From positions 1-64,000 of the forward strand of contig VCMS01000265.1 of the NCBI GenBank assembly GCA_022539475.1: 64,000 nucleotides of DNA, written 5' to 3'. Of this stretch, positions 1 through 10,062 are shown piece after piece (position 1 is the stretch's first letter; the number at the start of each line of letters is the position of its first letter). Source of the DNA: Gracilaria domingensis (lineage: Eukaryota > Rhodophyta > Florideophyceae > Gracilariales > Gracilariaceae). The notes beneath the pieces were generated by a model that had not been told where the DNA came from, did not search any database, and saw only the letters and a list, made by a program, of their open reading frames with translations. Position numbers and translations under genes: made by a program.

Positions 1-1
1 A

Positions 2-526
2 AGACAAGGATTACGTGCACCTTTTTTTAGATGGCACAATACTGTTGCTCGCACGTTTGGACGCTTGGGTGTTGACGGTTGTGAGCCTTCTAAGTACGGA
101 TGTGTCAAGGGGTGGCCAGAGACAGAAACTGTTTACAAAGAAGTTTGCTGAACTGCTACCTCTGTGTTTAAAGAATGTTCTGGGGATGTTAGGCAACATG
201 TCTTGAGGACCAATTCCAGCGAGTTTCATAATTTTGGAACGACAACGGAAGATTGGACTAAGGTTCTTGGTAATGACATGAGAGAGGCTACATTTGGATA
301 TCGAATGCCGTCGAACGGAAGACTTTACCTCACTGTGAAAGAACAATTTTTTATTGACAGTGTGAGCCGAAGATTGGGGTCTATTAGCGATTGCTTCGTT
401 GGTGAATGCGAGGAAGGGGATATGGAGTTCAAGGAAATGGACATGAACGATTTCGGAATTAACACAGGATCACAAGAAAAGGCACCACAAGGTGAACATG
501 TAGAAGATGGAGCCCTTAATGTTTAA
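2..526 (+). CDS. Unrecognised gene, 3' part only, runs in from the left edge
   Basis: A reading frame enters from the left edge and ends at a TAA just before the convergent transposase, with which it overlaps by a few bases. Composition looks coding: near the start RWHNTVARTFGRLGVDGCEP, later EATFGYRMPSNGRLYLTV, and an acidic tail rich in E, D and M. One TGA interrupts the frame near position 148, so this is either a decayed gene or a gene with a short intron there. I recognise no domain. It could be a second gene of the neighbouring CACTA-type element, since those elements often carry a partner gene, but nothing proves it. The start is outside the window. Confidence 0.3.
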
Positions 527-3500
527 GGCTGTACAAGATCAACGTGCTCAGTTGGTCCTTCATCTGAATCATGATAGAATCGATTGATGTAGAATCGGTG
601 TTGGAACCATTGAAGTGGAGGACAAAAAGGTGGAGCAGGGTAGTTTGATCGAACAACATGGACAGTTCCCTGTAGTGCAGAAGCCGGAACCATCTCGTAC
701 CAAGGAGTTAACTCTACGATAGTCTCCGCTTTGGAATGACGAGGGAACGGAAGAGTGTGGTTCTTTTCATCGTTTGTAGCCCACCGTAAAGATATGCATT
801 TCAATATGTGGTCGATGTTTGTTGCGGGGGGTAAAACCTCGAAATACCGGACGAATGCCACCTCTGGTGCGGTAAGTGCAGAATCAAGGAGAGATATTCG
901 AATCAGAGCGACTACCTGGGCAACCCAAGTCTCTGAATCTTCTCCGCTTACCAATACAGTGGAAAACTTTGGCTTTCTACTGGGACCAAATGCTGGAGAA
1001 GCGAAGACACGTTGGATGATGGGGTATTTGGGTCGTCCCAGCTTAAGTGCCTTAGAAGACGAATCGAAGTGTTCAAGAGTCAGAACGAAACCGCCTTTCA
1101 CGACGGCCGAATTCACCAGAGTTATCCTTGTTTTTTCTGGGAAGTATGTAATAGAGTGCTCATCCAGTGTTTCTTTCACGAGACTGAGGAAAGGAGGAAG
1201 GGCCTGTTGACCAATTTGATCAAGAATCGACCTTGTGTCCGTACTTGAGAACATTTCTCTAACAGCAGTCCATGTTTTTGAACTGGACATACTTGAAACA
1301 CAATGTTGAAGAGCTCGTAAAGTGAAAGAACGCCCTCTCATTGCAAACCGAGGAAGCTGTGTGGAAGTTCCTGGTAAACCTGGATTACGCTGGTAAGGAG
1401 TATTGCCATTCCATTGCTTTCTAACATGTCCGTGCTCAATGGAGCGAATAGTCTCCTCCACAGCCGTTGCTGTTCTTCTGGACGTCTTTTTGTAGTGTCT
1501 TTTAAATAGCAGGTGTGCATGTTCGTATATGCCTGCGTCGTAATACTTGATACTTCCCAGACGGCGAATATCGTCCACGAGATGATCGAGAAGATGAAAC
1601 TTCAGAGTTCCCAGTCTGGAGGGATGAAAATCCGCCAGAGTCTTTGTTGCGGAACGCTTGAAGGCTTCAATCTCCGAACTAAGACACAGGAGAGAGCTTT
1701 CAGTCCAATACGGGTCACGATTGTATCTGAATAAGGTCGAGAGCAAGTCCGAATACTGAGAGAAAACGGTTGTGATTGGGGCAACGTCCTGTTCTCCACA
1801 GCATATGTCAAAGAATGCTCCTATGAAGGGAAAGACCATGTCAAGTGCTTTGTAGTTTTTGGCCTCCAGCATTCCACGGAGACCGTCTTTCGTGAAGATA
1901 CCATTCAAAGATTTGCCTTTCTCCTGCGTGGAGAAATCGATATGTAAACCTTTGGCAGGAGAATCGCGTTCTATGGCAGCTAGAATTGCGTTTGCATGGT
2001 TGAGGAGTTGGGTGCGTATCGTTCGAAATGAACGCGATGCAGATGTTCCTAATGTGGTGCACAGGGTGTCTGACTGCAGTCTCTCGATTGTGGCCGTTTT
2101 TATCAACTTTGAGATGCCGAGATGCAAGTTGTGTAATGGTTCGAATGAGAACAGACTGTATGGAGACAATCCCGGGATCATTCCAAGGCTTACGGAAGTT
2201 TCGAGGAACGAAGGAATGAGAGATATGGAATTTGAACGCATCAGAGTATCCGCTTGAGATCTCCTCTCCCTCGCACGACGTGGACGTCTTTCCGCCTCGT
2301 CTTTTTGTGCATGTTGCAAGATAGCTGTGTATGTCTTTCGGATGCTTTTCGTGTGCTTTTGAGAACGTCCGTTGAATGAGGTGGGAATAGGACTGCATAA
2401 AGATGAGCGAGGGGCTTTGCATCTATGACACGGGCTTTCCGTTTTGGTGCCATGAAGAATAGACAGAATGTCCTTAGCCTCAGGAATATCCGCACAATAA
2501 CTTGCAAGCAGAGGATGGCACACTCGAATTAGTTTGTCTTCGCCGATGAACTGAAAACCTTTCTGCGTGAGATTTAGAATGGGCTCCAGGACTTGACGAA
2601 GAGATTCTTGAAGGATTTGCATCCTGGACTCGCGTAGAGACTTGCTAGAAACAAATGGCATTGCGTCTGCTTCAGATGCGGAAACCTCGATCAGTGTGGT
2701 AGGGAAGTATGCCACTACTGTGAGGTCATCACGGATACACTTACGGCGAAGCTGGTCGGAGAAGTTGAGAAATATGAGGTGAAGAGGATAGGCGGTAACC
2801 GATGTTTGCTTTAGAGTTGTTGAAGACTTATCGATGTATACCTGCAGAAGACCTACGAAAGATTCACTGTAACTTATTTCTTGGGAGTACCACACTATTC
2901 TACTATCCAAAGAGCCCATGACCATTTCCTTAAGTTTTGAGGTGGCGTCTCTTGCGAGAGAGCCGGACATGGGGTGAGATATTTTCGTGGAGTGGGTCTG
3001 AGGTATAGGGTGGAAGAATGTGTTTTCGTTGTTAGCCAACTGGAGCTGTTTCACAAGTGTCTGAACGGGGTCTCTCGTGTAGAGGGTGGCGCTGAACTTA
3101 CATCCTTCTGGCGAGACAGTTCTGCGATTGAAACCGTCCTTTGAGGCGTATCGTTCGAAAATGGCCTTCTTCAGTTCTGTACAGCGCTTGGAACTTGTTA
3201 TGGTCTCGTTGAATCGCTTTTGCGAGAATCGCGGGTCCCGAAGTAGCCCAATTAGCTCGTCCGCCTCACGATGACCAAGGTTGGAAGCTACTGAAGCCAG
3301 ACAAACCGTGAGATAATCCATATGCAAATCACCGAGGGCCTCCTCAGAAGGCACTGGGCGGGAACTGCTTCCGTGTTCTCGCTCTAATGACGCGGGAGCC
3401 GGGGAAGGAGAAACACAATGCGAAGTGTCCGGAATGAGAGGGGCGCACGGAGTGGGGTCGACGATGTCCTCGGACACTGGAGGCTCGGGAAGGCGACAAG

Positions 3501-3798
3501 GGGCAGTGACCGTTTCGGAAGATGCGGGCGCGGGTACGGAAAGCTTGAGACGCTTGCTTCTCCGAATGGGCCGGCTATTGTCGTCTTCCAGCGCTGCTTT
3601 CAGACGAAACGGGCAATGGTTGACATGCTGTTGAAGGGATAAGACTCCTCGGCGAGTAACGAAGGGGCACCCACGCTTCTTATGTGTACAGTAGTAGACC
3701 ATGGGAAGAAGAACTGAACGAGAAACGACGACAAAGACTGCAAGGGAAGGGCGTCCGAAGGGAGAAGGAGGTCGAGCGACAGTCAAGATCGACGTCAT
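523..3798 (-). CDS. Plavaka-type (CACTA superfamily) transposase, open throughout
   Basis: A 1091-codon frame without a break. Near the N terminus is a zinc-finger-like Cys/His cluster (C37, C44, H58, C62). The core shows the Plavaka signature in order: YIDKSS (D323) followed by the AYPLHLIFLNFSDQLRRK stretch, then LLASYCADIPEAKDIL (residues 431-446), a CHRC knuckle (457-460), FEPLHNLHLG (552-561), and KFHLLDHLVDDIRRLG (733-748) followed by YYDAGIYEH. The usual DPLH-like motif reads EPLH here. Such enzymes cut and move CACTA elements through an RNase-H-fold DDE site. The cysteine cluster starts at residue 37, so M33 (ATG at 3702) may be the true start; the first 32 residues look unlike the family. 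No terminal inverted repeats were found by eye. It could be an intact transposon gene or a retained (domesticated) one. Confidence 0.8.
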   Translation of the reverse strand: MTSILTVARPPSPFGRPSLAVFVVVSRSVLLPMVYYCTHKKRGCPFVTRRGVLSLQQHVNHCPFRLKAALEDDNSRPIRRSKRLKLSVPAPASSETVTAPCRLPEPPVSEDIVDPTPCAPLIPDTSHCVSPSPAPASLEREHGSSSRPVPSEEALGDLHMDYLTVCLASVASNLGHREADELIGLLRDPRFSQKRFNETITSSKRCTELKKAIFERYASKDGFNRRTVSPEGCKFSATLYTRDPVQTLVKQLQLANNENTFFHPIPQTHSTKISHPMSGSLARDATSKLKEMVMGSLDSRIVWYSQEISYSESFVGLLQVYIDKSSTTLKQTSVTAYPLHLIFLNFSDQLRRKCIRDDLTVVAYFPTTLIEVSASEADAMPFVSSKSLRESRMQILQESLRQVLEPILNLTQKGFQFIGEDKLIRVCHPLLASYCADIPEAKDILSILHGTKTESPCHRCKAPRSSLCSPIPTSFNGRSQKHTKSIRKTYTAILQHAQKDEAERRPRRARERRSQADTLMRSNSISLIPSFLETSVSLGMIPGLSPYSLFSFEPLHNLHLGISKLIKTATIERLQSDTLCTTLGTSASRSFRTIRTQLLNHANAILAAIERDSPAKGLHIDFSTQEKGKSLNGIFTKDGLRGMLEAKNYKALDMVFPFIGAFFDICCGEQDVAPITTVFSQYSDLLSTLFRYNRDPYWTESSLLCLSSEIEAFKRSATKTLADFHPSRLGTLKFHLLDHLVDDIRRLGSIKYYDAGIYEHAHLLFKRHYKKTSRRTATAVEETIRSIEHGHVRKQWNGNTPYQRNPGLPGTSTQLPRFAMRGRSFTLRALQHCVSSMSSSKTWTAVREMFSSTDTRSILDQIGQQALPPFLSLVKETLDEHSITYFPEKTRITLVNSAVVKGGFVLTLEHFDSSSKALKLGRPKYPIIQRVFASPAFGPSRKPKFSTVLVSGEDSETWVAQVVALIRISLLDSALTAPEVAFVRYFEVLPPATNIDHILKCISLRWATNDEKNHTLPFPRHSKAETIVELTPWYEMVPASALQGTVHVVRSNYPAPPFCPPLQWFQHRFYINRFYHDSDEGPTEHVDLVQP

Positions 3799-4524
3799 GC
3801 TGAGAACGGAGAATATATTTTGAGTTCAAATCACGTGCTTTCGTTCAAAAAGGAACGTAGGTACACGTCGACCTCAACACAAGGGTGTACTTCTCGTATT
3901 ATCTACCACTGGTTATAAACCTGTGGTTTCGCAACGTTGTACGCTGTACACCTGTCCAATCTCGCACAGAAAAATAAATCTCTTCCCTCCGCCGCCGCCG
4001 CCGCGCCTCCGACGTCCGACCTTCCCTTACCGTCGTGATCCGTGCCATCCACATCCTCGCGTTATACTCCCCTCCGTCCTTCTTTTTTCCTCCCTGTACT
4101 TTATGGAGGTTCCTTAAAGTAGAGGGCGGAAAAAAGTAGGACGGAGTCATCCGTATCTCACGGATGTATTCCGTGCAGTCTTTTCGTAGGTTCTCTTCCA
4201 TATTCTTCTATGTATCTTTGCTCTAAACTAACCCATCCTCACCACGTTTTTTCGCACTATTCGACATGTAAACGGCAGAAAATAAGCTTTGGGTTACCGG
4301 GTTCCCGTTTTCAGCCTCCAACTCGTTCCATTTGTTCAACTACGTTCTGCTTACGATATGTTCCATCTTGTTCTACGTCTTGCTACTAACATTGACGTGA
4401 TTGAAGGTAACCACTATTTGACGTGCGTCCTTTGTATTTCTTCCGACGTCCACAACGACTGTAAGTACGCAACCAGTTTCATTTCGTCTCTCAAGATCGA
4501 TCTCTGACTGCTCGTGTAACCTAT
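3799..4524. other. Stretch without a recognised gene
   Basis: This is upstream of the Plavaka gene. It holds a CCG-rich run near 3990-4010 and pyrimidine-rich sequence. I saw no convincing CACTA-type terminal repeat and no coding frame of note. Confidence 0.4.
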
Positions 4525-4985
4525 CACGCGGTATTGCCGATCTTGGTTCACTTTGTTGCGCCATAGGCGTCTCTAGCTTCTCGCATCTTGCGCTACTTTT
4601 GGTTTGTTGGCGATCTTGGTTCCGCCATAGACTCTTCTCTCTTCTAGCGTCTTGCGCTGCTTTTGGTGTATTGGCGATATTGGTTGATATTGGTTGACTG
4701 GCTCGGGCGATAGGTTCATCATTGGCAATCTTGGTTGACTAGGTTGCGCCATAGGATGGTCTCTCTCTTATCGCGTCTTGCGTTACTTTTGGTGCATTGG
4801 CGATATGGTTTGACTTGGTTGCCTCATAGACTCGCCTCTCTTCTCGCGCCTTACGTTGATCTTCTTGTATTGGCGATCTTGGTTGACTGGCTTGCGGGAT
4901 AGTCGATTCTGGTACTTGGTTGCGACATAGGCTGCTCTCTCGTTTATCGCATTTTGCGGTATGTTTGCTGCATGGGTATTCTTGG
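4525..4985 (+). repeat. Degenerate tandem repeat, unit about 75 bp, six to seven copies
   Basis: The phrase ATTGGCGATCTTGGTTGAC recurs with variants at about 4533, 4606, 4670, 4721, 4796 and 4869. It is followed each time by a TTGCGCCATAGRCT-like phrase, a CTCTCTTCTCGCG-like phrase and TTGCGYTACTTTTGGTG. Most spacings are 73-75 bp; two units are shortened (64 and 51 bp). The array has diverged, so it is not a fresh expansion. No open frame spans it. Confidence 0.7.
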
Positions 4986-5261
4986 TGTCGTTGCTTGTGA
5001 GTTCTCGCTTCGACACCTTTCGCGGTTTACGATGATATGGTGGGCTTGTAATCTAACCGATCCCTTTCCTGCTTCTTCTTCCGTTTGCGAGTTACCAGGT
5101 CCCTCGACTTTTCTAGCGCAACGTTTCTGTTTTGTTTTATCAATGGTACGTTCCATCGCATTTCAAATGTATCTAACGGATCATTGACTAACTTATGGAT
5201 ACTTTCTGCTTGCGTATACAGGTAATTGACTTTTGATGCGTACGACTAGTTGCAGGTGCAG

Positions 5262-5413
5262 GTTCCTCAAGTAAGGAACCATGCATCTGGGCATGGTTCC
5301 CTACATGAGGAACGGAGAGGATGAGGCGCTTCGCGCCTCATCCTCTCGGAGTGCGTATGTGTTCTACCGATCCAGCAATTTGGTGCAGGTGCCCTCTGCG
5401 GCATCTGCCGCAG
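5262..5413. repeat. Three consecutive inverted repeats (hairpins)
   Basis: Hairpin 1: arms 5262-5284 and 5291-5313, 23 bp with two mismatches. Hairpin 2: arms 5315-5329 and 5333-5347, 15 bp perfect, loop TTC. Hairpin 3: arms 5396-5403 and 5406-5413, 8 bp perfect (CTGCGGCA). The first two abut. They lie in non-coding DNA, and no transposase gene is near enough to explain them as its terminal repeats. Confidence 0.7.
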
Positions 5414-6556
5414 ATTGGGCCTACATCCGATCCATCATGGGGAAATGGTACATGTAATATAGCGAAGTAGTGGTTAGCAAAAGCGGTCGATAGAAAAATA
5501 GATACGAATAAAACGGTATGATTTCATAATGGGCATCATCTGTACTAGCACTAGTATTCCATGCGTTGCAGGGTATCATTCCGCAGAAGATATCGTGTAA
5601 TGTGCACCTTAATGGAAACTGAACCTAGACTTTGCGAAATACAGTTCAGGTAGCCCTCGACTAAAGAACTAGCACGAGTGGAAAACCCACCAGTATTTAC
5701 TGCACAGCGATTCTGGACGACCCAAGCAATTATCTGCAGATTTTGAAATAATTGATCTCGATATTTTTTCAAAAAATTTACTGGACGACCCTTGCCAATT
5801 TCTGGACGACCCTCGCCAAAAACTAGCATCTGCAAGAGACAGACGGTGGTACAACGAACACCCCAAGATGGCGGACTTACGAGTTGATGGCCTCCAGAGG
5901 CCTTTGCATACCTTGTGGCCTCTTCTGGGAGAAGACAAGGCAGATGCGACCTAATGATTTTGCAACACATTGGAGCTTCTTTCAGAGCATGCAAAAGCCT
6001 ATCGGTACTCAGAATGACCTGCGCAAATGAGCGTTACACCGAATCAGCTGCACGCCATTATTTCGGGCTTATAGCCTAATGCTGTATCCAAGCCTCCGAT
6101 TCGGAGGAAGACACTACAGTCTGTTTCTCATCGTGCTCGGTCAGGTAATGGACCTGGTTGAGGTCCTCGAACACGGATACTCCACGGAGTCATACGGGAT
6201 CAAAGAGTGGGTGTGATGCCTAATGCTAACTTGTTACAAGAATTTTTGCGTTCGTCTCCAGGTGTGCCGATCCAGCGACACGTAGGCCAGGCCAATCCTC
6301 AACGAGAGAAGATGGGTGGGTCTGTTCTGAACGTTTTTAACAGCAACGGCTGGCCATCAAGATCGTTTCAATATTCAAGCTTCAACGCCCTGGTCCTCCG
6401 AGTTTCGTTAGCACGAAAGGAGGTACTGTTGGGGGTCAGATGAAGGAACCAGCTCATGCAAGTAGTTCCATCAATTCTGTAATGTCCTCAACACCACCAG
6501 CGGTTGAACTAATCCCGTCTTCAGAATCCGTTCAACGGAAAAATCTTCCTCAGCAC
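5414..6556. other. Stretch without a recognised gene
   Basis: Contains a local repetition of a CTGGACGACCC-like phrase near 5710-5815 and probably the downstream flank of the Harbinger-like element. No frame here has convincing coding character. Confidence 0.35.
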
Positions 6557-7750
6557 TCACACGTTTTGTGTGTTCTGATGAGAATATACAGAACCGATTT
6601 GACTGTATCCAACGCGACGAGTGCGGTAGTTTACCAAGTGGCATGCAATTGCCAGTATTCTCCCTCGCTTCGCATGGTTGGAAGGGAGTGTACATGATAG
6701 ACGTCTGAAAGGAGCGCGAAGACCACGCACGCCCCATTCTGCACTTTGCCGTTCTTTGGGATAAAGTCGTTGCAGAGCTAAGTCGAGAGCCACCATACCA
6801 GTAAACTTTGGAACATAATTCAATTCATTCACCTTGCGCGCTCGCACCAACTTTCCCTTCGCTGCTGCTACATTACCCACAAAACCCCAGTCGCCTAAGA
6901 TCGCATATCCGGGCGGCGTGCTTTCGTCATTGCGCAAAGAAGGATAGTACAAACCTGAAATGTACGCAAGGCGACTATCGTGCCAGCTACCTGGAAAATT
7001 AACCGCAGCATGGATTATCTCACCACGAAAGTTCCATACCAACAGGTTGGTTACTTCAACACTTTGCGTAAACGCATTATAGTATGCGTTCTGCATATCA
7101 TAATCTTCAAAGTTGCAAACTTTCATTCGGGCCCCGTCAGTGACTCCAAAAATGCCTCTCATTGCAAGGCCGTGTGGTCTGTGCCGCTGCAAAAGGTCAG
7201 CGGAAGCCTTCATTTCCGCTACGGTTGGCCACTCAATTCGGAAGACTTTGTTACATTTGTCGCTAACGACATTGGCGAGTATTTCTAATCCAAAGTCGAG
7301 CCACTCTGACACTGATGATGGAGTCATTCCAAACACAGGACACAAGGAGTACATGACGTCTCCTGATCGCATGAACCATAAGCACATTCCAAGAATGTCT
7401 ACAGTTGACATTATTGCCCGTCGTCCTGCTTTGCTACCTGTCCGCTTGAACGGAGATTGTCGTTTCAGTCGTTGTCGTTGATTGGAAAACAACGGCAACA
7501 TTTCGTTGAAGAACAGAGATCTTGGAATACTCAGAGCGACAACGAATTCGTGTTCTGTTCCAAATCTGAGAAGATGCTGCCACGCAGTTTGTTCAAGCAG
7601 TGGATGTTGCAAGCCCGTTCTCCGATACTTTTTGGTACATGTGTACCTCCTTTTGCTTCGTGGGTTCGTTGCAGCCTCGACGGCTAGAGCGAATACGAGC
7701 TGTGCCACGAACGCAGTCGCAAGAAAAAGAAAGTCGTCGTTGCGTTCCAT
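6557..7750 (-). CDS. Harbinger-like DDE transposase (DDE_Tnp_4 type), intact
   Basis: A 397-residue protein from ATG 7750 to a TGA stop. The frame stays open to 7927, but the upstream residues look unlike the family and MERNDD gives a usual length. Family motifs: GVTDGARMKV (D205), QNAYYNAFTQSVEVTNLLVW, NFPGSWHDSRLA (248-262), ILGDWGFVG (D287) and ERQSAEWGVRGLRAPFRRL (E338). Together these give a D-D-E catalytic set. The C terminus (HLVNYRTRRVGYSQIGSVY) is also typical. A 25-bp near-palindrome lies 120 bp upstream of the start. I saw no Myb/SANT partner gene alongside. Intact length and motifs suggest a fairly recent copy. Confidence 0.85.
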   Translation of the reverse strand: MERNDDFLFLATAFVAQLVFALAVEAATNPRSKRRYTCTKKYRRTGLQHPLLEQTAWQHLLRFGTEHEFVVALSIPRSLFFNEMLPLFSNQRQRLKRQSPFKRTGSKAGRRAIMSTVDILGMCLWFMRSGDVMYSLCPVFGMTPSSVSEWLDFGLEILANVVSDKCNKVFRIEWPTVAEMKASADLLQRHRPHGLAMRGIFGVTDGARMKVCNFEDYDMQNAYYNAFTQSVEVTNLLVWNFRGEIIHAAVNFPGSWHDSRLAYISGLYYPSLRNDESTPPGYAILGDWGFVGNVAAAKGKLVRARKVNELNYVPKFTGMVALDLALQRLYPKERQSAEWGVRGLRAPFRRLSCTLPSNHAKRGRILAIACHLVNYRTRRVGYSQIGSVYSHQNTQNV

Positions 7751-7865
7751 GGATGAGGGGTGATGGGGCGAGAAGGTGTATTGCGTCGAAGGGCAACAAC
7801 GGTCGCGGCACTTGCACATTTGTATGCGAGATAAAAGTAGACATTCTTTCTGCTTACATGAAAAG

Positions 7866-7920
7866 AACGTCTGGGAAACTGTTTCGGGGTCGACAGACCC
7901 AAAACAGTTTCCCAAACGTC
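7866..7920. repeat. Near-perfect inverted repeat upstream of the Harbinger-like gene
   Basis: Arms of about 25 bp share TGGGAAACTGTTT and its complement and are separated by a few bases around GTCGACAGAC. They differ by a couple of positions. The repeat lies between the transposase start (7750) and the end of the neighbouring pogo element, so it may be an element end, a folded-back terminal repeat or a regulatory palindrome. Confidence 0.65.
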
Positions 7921-8013
7921 GCCCCACTTACGGTCACGGTGGCGCCCGCTGGTTGGTTCACTTGATGGGAAAGTGGGAGTAGTGTTAATTCTCGGATGAA
8001 CCCACTGTAGATC

Positions 8014-10062
8014 GTGTGGCCCACACTATTTGGAAAACATCGATTTCTGAGCACTTCACAGTAAAAGGTGTGGGCCACACTATATCAGTACCCACACTAG
8101 AAAGGTTATGGCTCTATTAATGTGGGCCACACTAAAACAGTGTAACAGTAATAGTGTGGCTTCAGTTGGAGCTCGACCCCACCGGTTCTCCTTCGAAATT
8201 TGCGCGATACTTGCGAATGATCGCCTGCAATTCGGGGAACAACTGTCGCTCCTCCCACACTCCATTCAAGTTCAAGGCCATACCACACCGTATCATAGCA
8301 TTGCAGGCATAGGTCACACCCTCTTCGTCTCTCTGAGCGCTAACAGCTCGCACGGACTGCGCAGCAAGTTTCAAGAAGTGCCGTTTTCCTGGATTTGTCA
8401 GTTTACCGGACGCCTTTTCTCCATTTACCTACATCTCTTTTGCTAACATATCCATTTTGAAGTCGTCCCATTCCTTGCGCCAGTATGTTTTCAACTTCTG
8501 AATGACAAAACTATCAGCCGGCTGCACCAAATGCGTTGCGTTACATGGAAAAGAGCGAATCTCGGTGTTACTCTGCGCCAACGCAACACTAACTTCTTCT
8601 GGTATGTCGTGCGTGTTAACGTTGTCGATGTAAAGAACGCGTTTATGCCCGTTCGGCAGCGGTTGGAAAACTCGTTTCTCCTTCACCCACTCTTGAAAAT
8701 CGCGTTTGTCCATCCAAACTTTCGTTCCGGTCATATACACGACAACCGGAACATCATCTGGCAATCCACAGATGGGGTAGTTTTTGTCCGCATTCTTGAA
8801 GATAAGCATGGGAGTTTCGAGGCGTGCCTGAGATCTACCAGCAATTAATACCATCATCGTAATGCCATCGTCCCCCGAAACGACATCCGCATACCTCACA
8901 TTTGTATCTCCAAATAGAGCCAGTGTCTTGTGGTTGTCCATATTTATGCAGAAATGGGTCTCATCTGCATTACAAACGTCCTCCTCGAGGAGTGCTTTGT
9001 AACGAAAATCACAAGCAAGCTGTCCGAGGTAGTACGCGCCCTCATGCTCGATTTGTTCTTACTTGGAAGGAGAAACCATAAGCTTGCCGCATTACGCCCT
9101 GCTCACAATCCGTGATTGTTGCATGAAGGATTGTACCCATCGGCTTGTGAGTTGTTCTTTTACCAAGTTGTTGCTGCCCAGATCGCATGTATGTTCGTTG
9201 TATAATTCGGGCGTGGACTTCATAATAAGGTTCAGCGCCTGCTTACGCAACAAACGAGCATTGAATTTCACACCGGTTTTTCTCATGCGGTTAAACTCTT
9301 CCAGTAAATCTCTCTGTAGAGCTTGCACCCATAGTTTTATACGACGACCCCTCCCAGAAATGGCTTTGCAGAAGTGGCGCTTTAATTTTGTCTTGGTTGG
9401 TTTGACAAAGGTGAACTTGTTGGTTTTGGACTTCTTGTTGTGGGCAACTACTAACTGGTGACGTTGTTACCAATACCTGCTCGCCTTTTGTAGGTTTGCC
9501 TTTTTATTTCCCGGGAAGTATTGAGGGAACTGCTGCACTGCTTTCAATATGATTAGTTTGATGCCTTGGGCGTCAGCTGTGTTAATCATCCAACGCGCAA
9601 TTTGTGCTCGACTTGTGTTTGTTAGAACAATTGGTGGCTTTCGATTGTGTTTGACACTGTCGTCTGATTCATTAGAGGTGGTATCAGACGGAGAATGGTT
9701 TGTTTCATTGGGCTGTGGAGTCGTCTCTGGATTGCTTGGGCCACTCAGAGTGGTGTTCAATGGAGCTCGACCGGCAAATGCGTTGAGGATAGGTGAGGCT
9801 GTAAGGGACATCTCGTTCAGTCTTGAGAGGTAAAGAAAAGAGCAGTAACCAAATCACAATGGAGAAGATAGTTTTGTTATCGGATTAGTTTATCGCACGT
9901 GCAAGAGTGGTCGCTCGCATTGTCCAGTTCGTATTTCCCGCGCAATTTGTTCCCCCGAGCATGAAACCCACACTGTATCTGATCGCCGATTGTATGGGCG
10001 CCAACCAATTAGTGTGGCCCACACTATTTCATGCGGCCACACTAATTTGGCACCCACACTAG
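8014..10062 (-). mobile_element. pogo/Tigger (Tc1-mariner superfamily) DNA transposon, decayed
   Basis: A transposase gene (8162-9811, minus strand) lies between two border regions that carry the same palindromic box AGTGTGGSCCACACT and its halves. Left border copies: 8014-8028, 8068-8082, 8121-8134, with half boxes at 8091-8099 and 8152-8160. Right border: 10010-10025, with half boxes near 9967, 10035-10044 and 10053-10062. The outer ends and target duplication were not resolved; pogo elements usually duplicate TA. Coordinates given are the outermost boxes. Confidence 0.7.
8162..9811 (-). pseudogene. pogo/Tigger transposase with four in-frame stops and no frameshift
   Basis: One reading frame runs about 550 codons from ATG 9811 to TGA near 8162. 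In order: a Ser/Thr/Asn-rich leader; a psq-type helix-turn-helix (RAQIARWMINTADAQGIKL); a CENP-B-type helix-turn-helix (LQRDLLEEFNRMRKTGVKFN to SRWVQSFMQQSRIVSRA); and a DDE_1 core with NADETHF, LYIDNVNTH and HLVQPADSFVIQKLK, so all three catalytic aspartates are present. The frame is cut by TAA at 9467-9469, 9092-9094 and 9059-9061, and by TAG at 8429-8431. Each could be a Gln codon (CAA or CAG) changed by C to T, and no insertion or deletion is needed. As read with the standard code it cannot make a full protein. Confidence 0.75.

Noticed and set aside
3799-4524. Terminal inverted repeats of a CACTA element next to the Plavaka gene
   Set aside because: Short CACTG/CAGTG-like words occur, but no matched pair with a target duplication could be found by eye.
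8162-9811. A non-standard genetic code (UAA and UAG read as Gln), suggested by the pogo transposase
   Set aside because: The two cysteine-rich paralogues at 25508 and 27039 end at the same homologous place with TAA and TAG, and the sequence beyond is not conserved as protein. Other genes end in TGA, TAA and TAG. The standard code fits.
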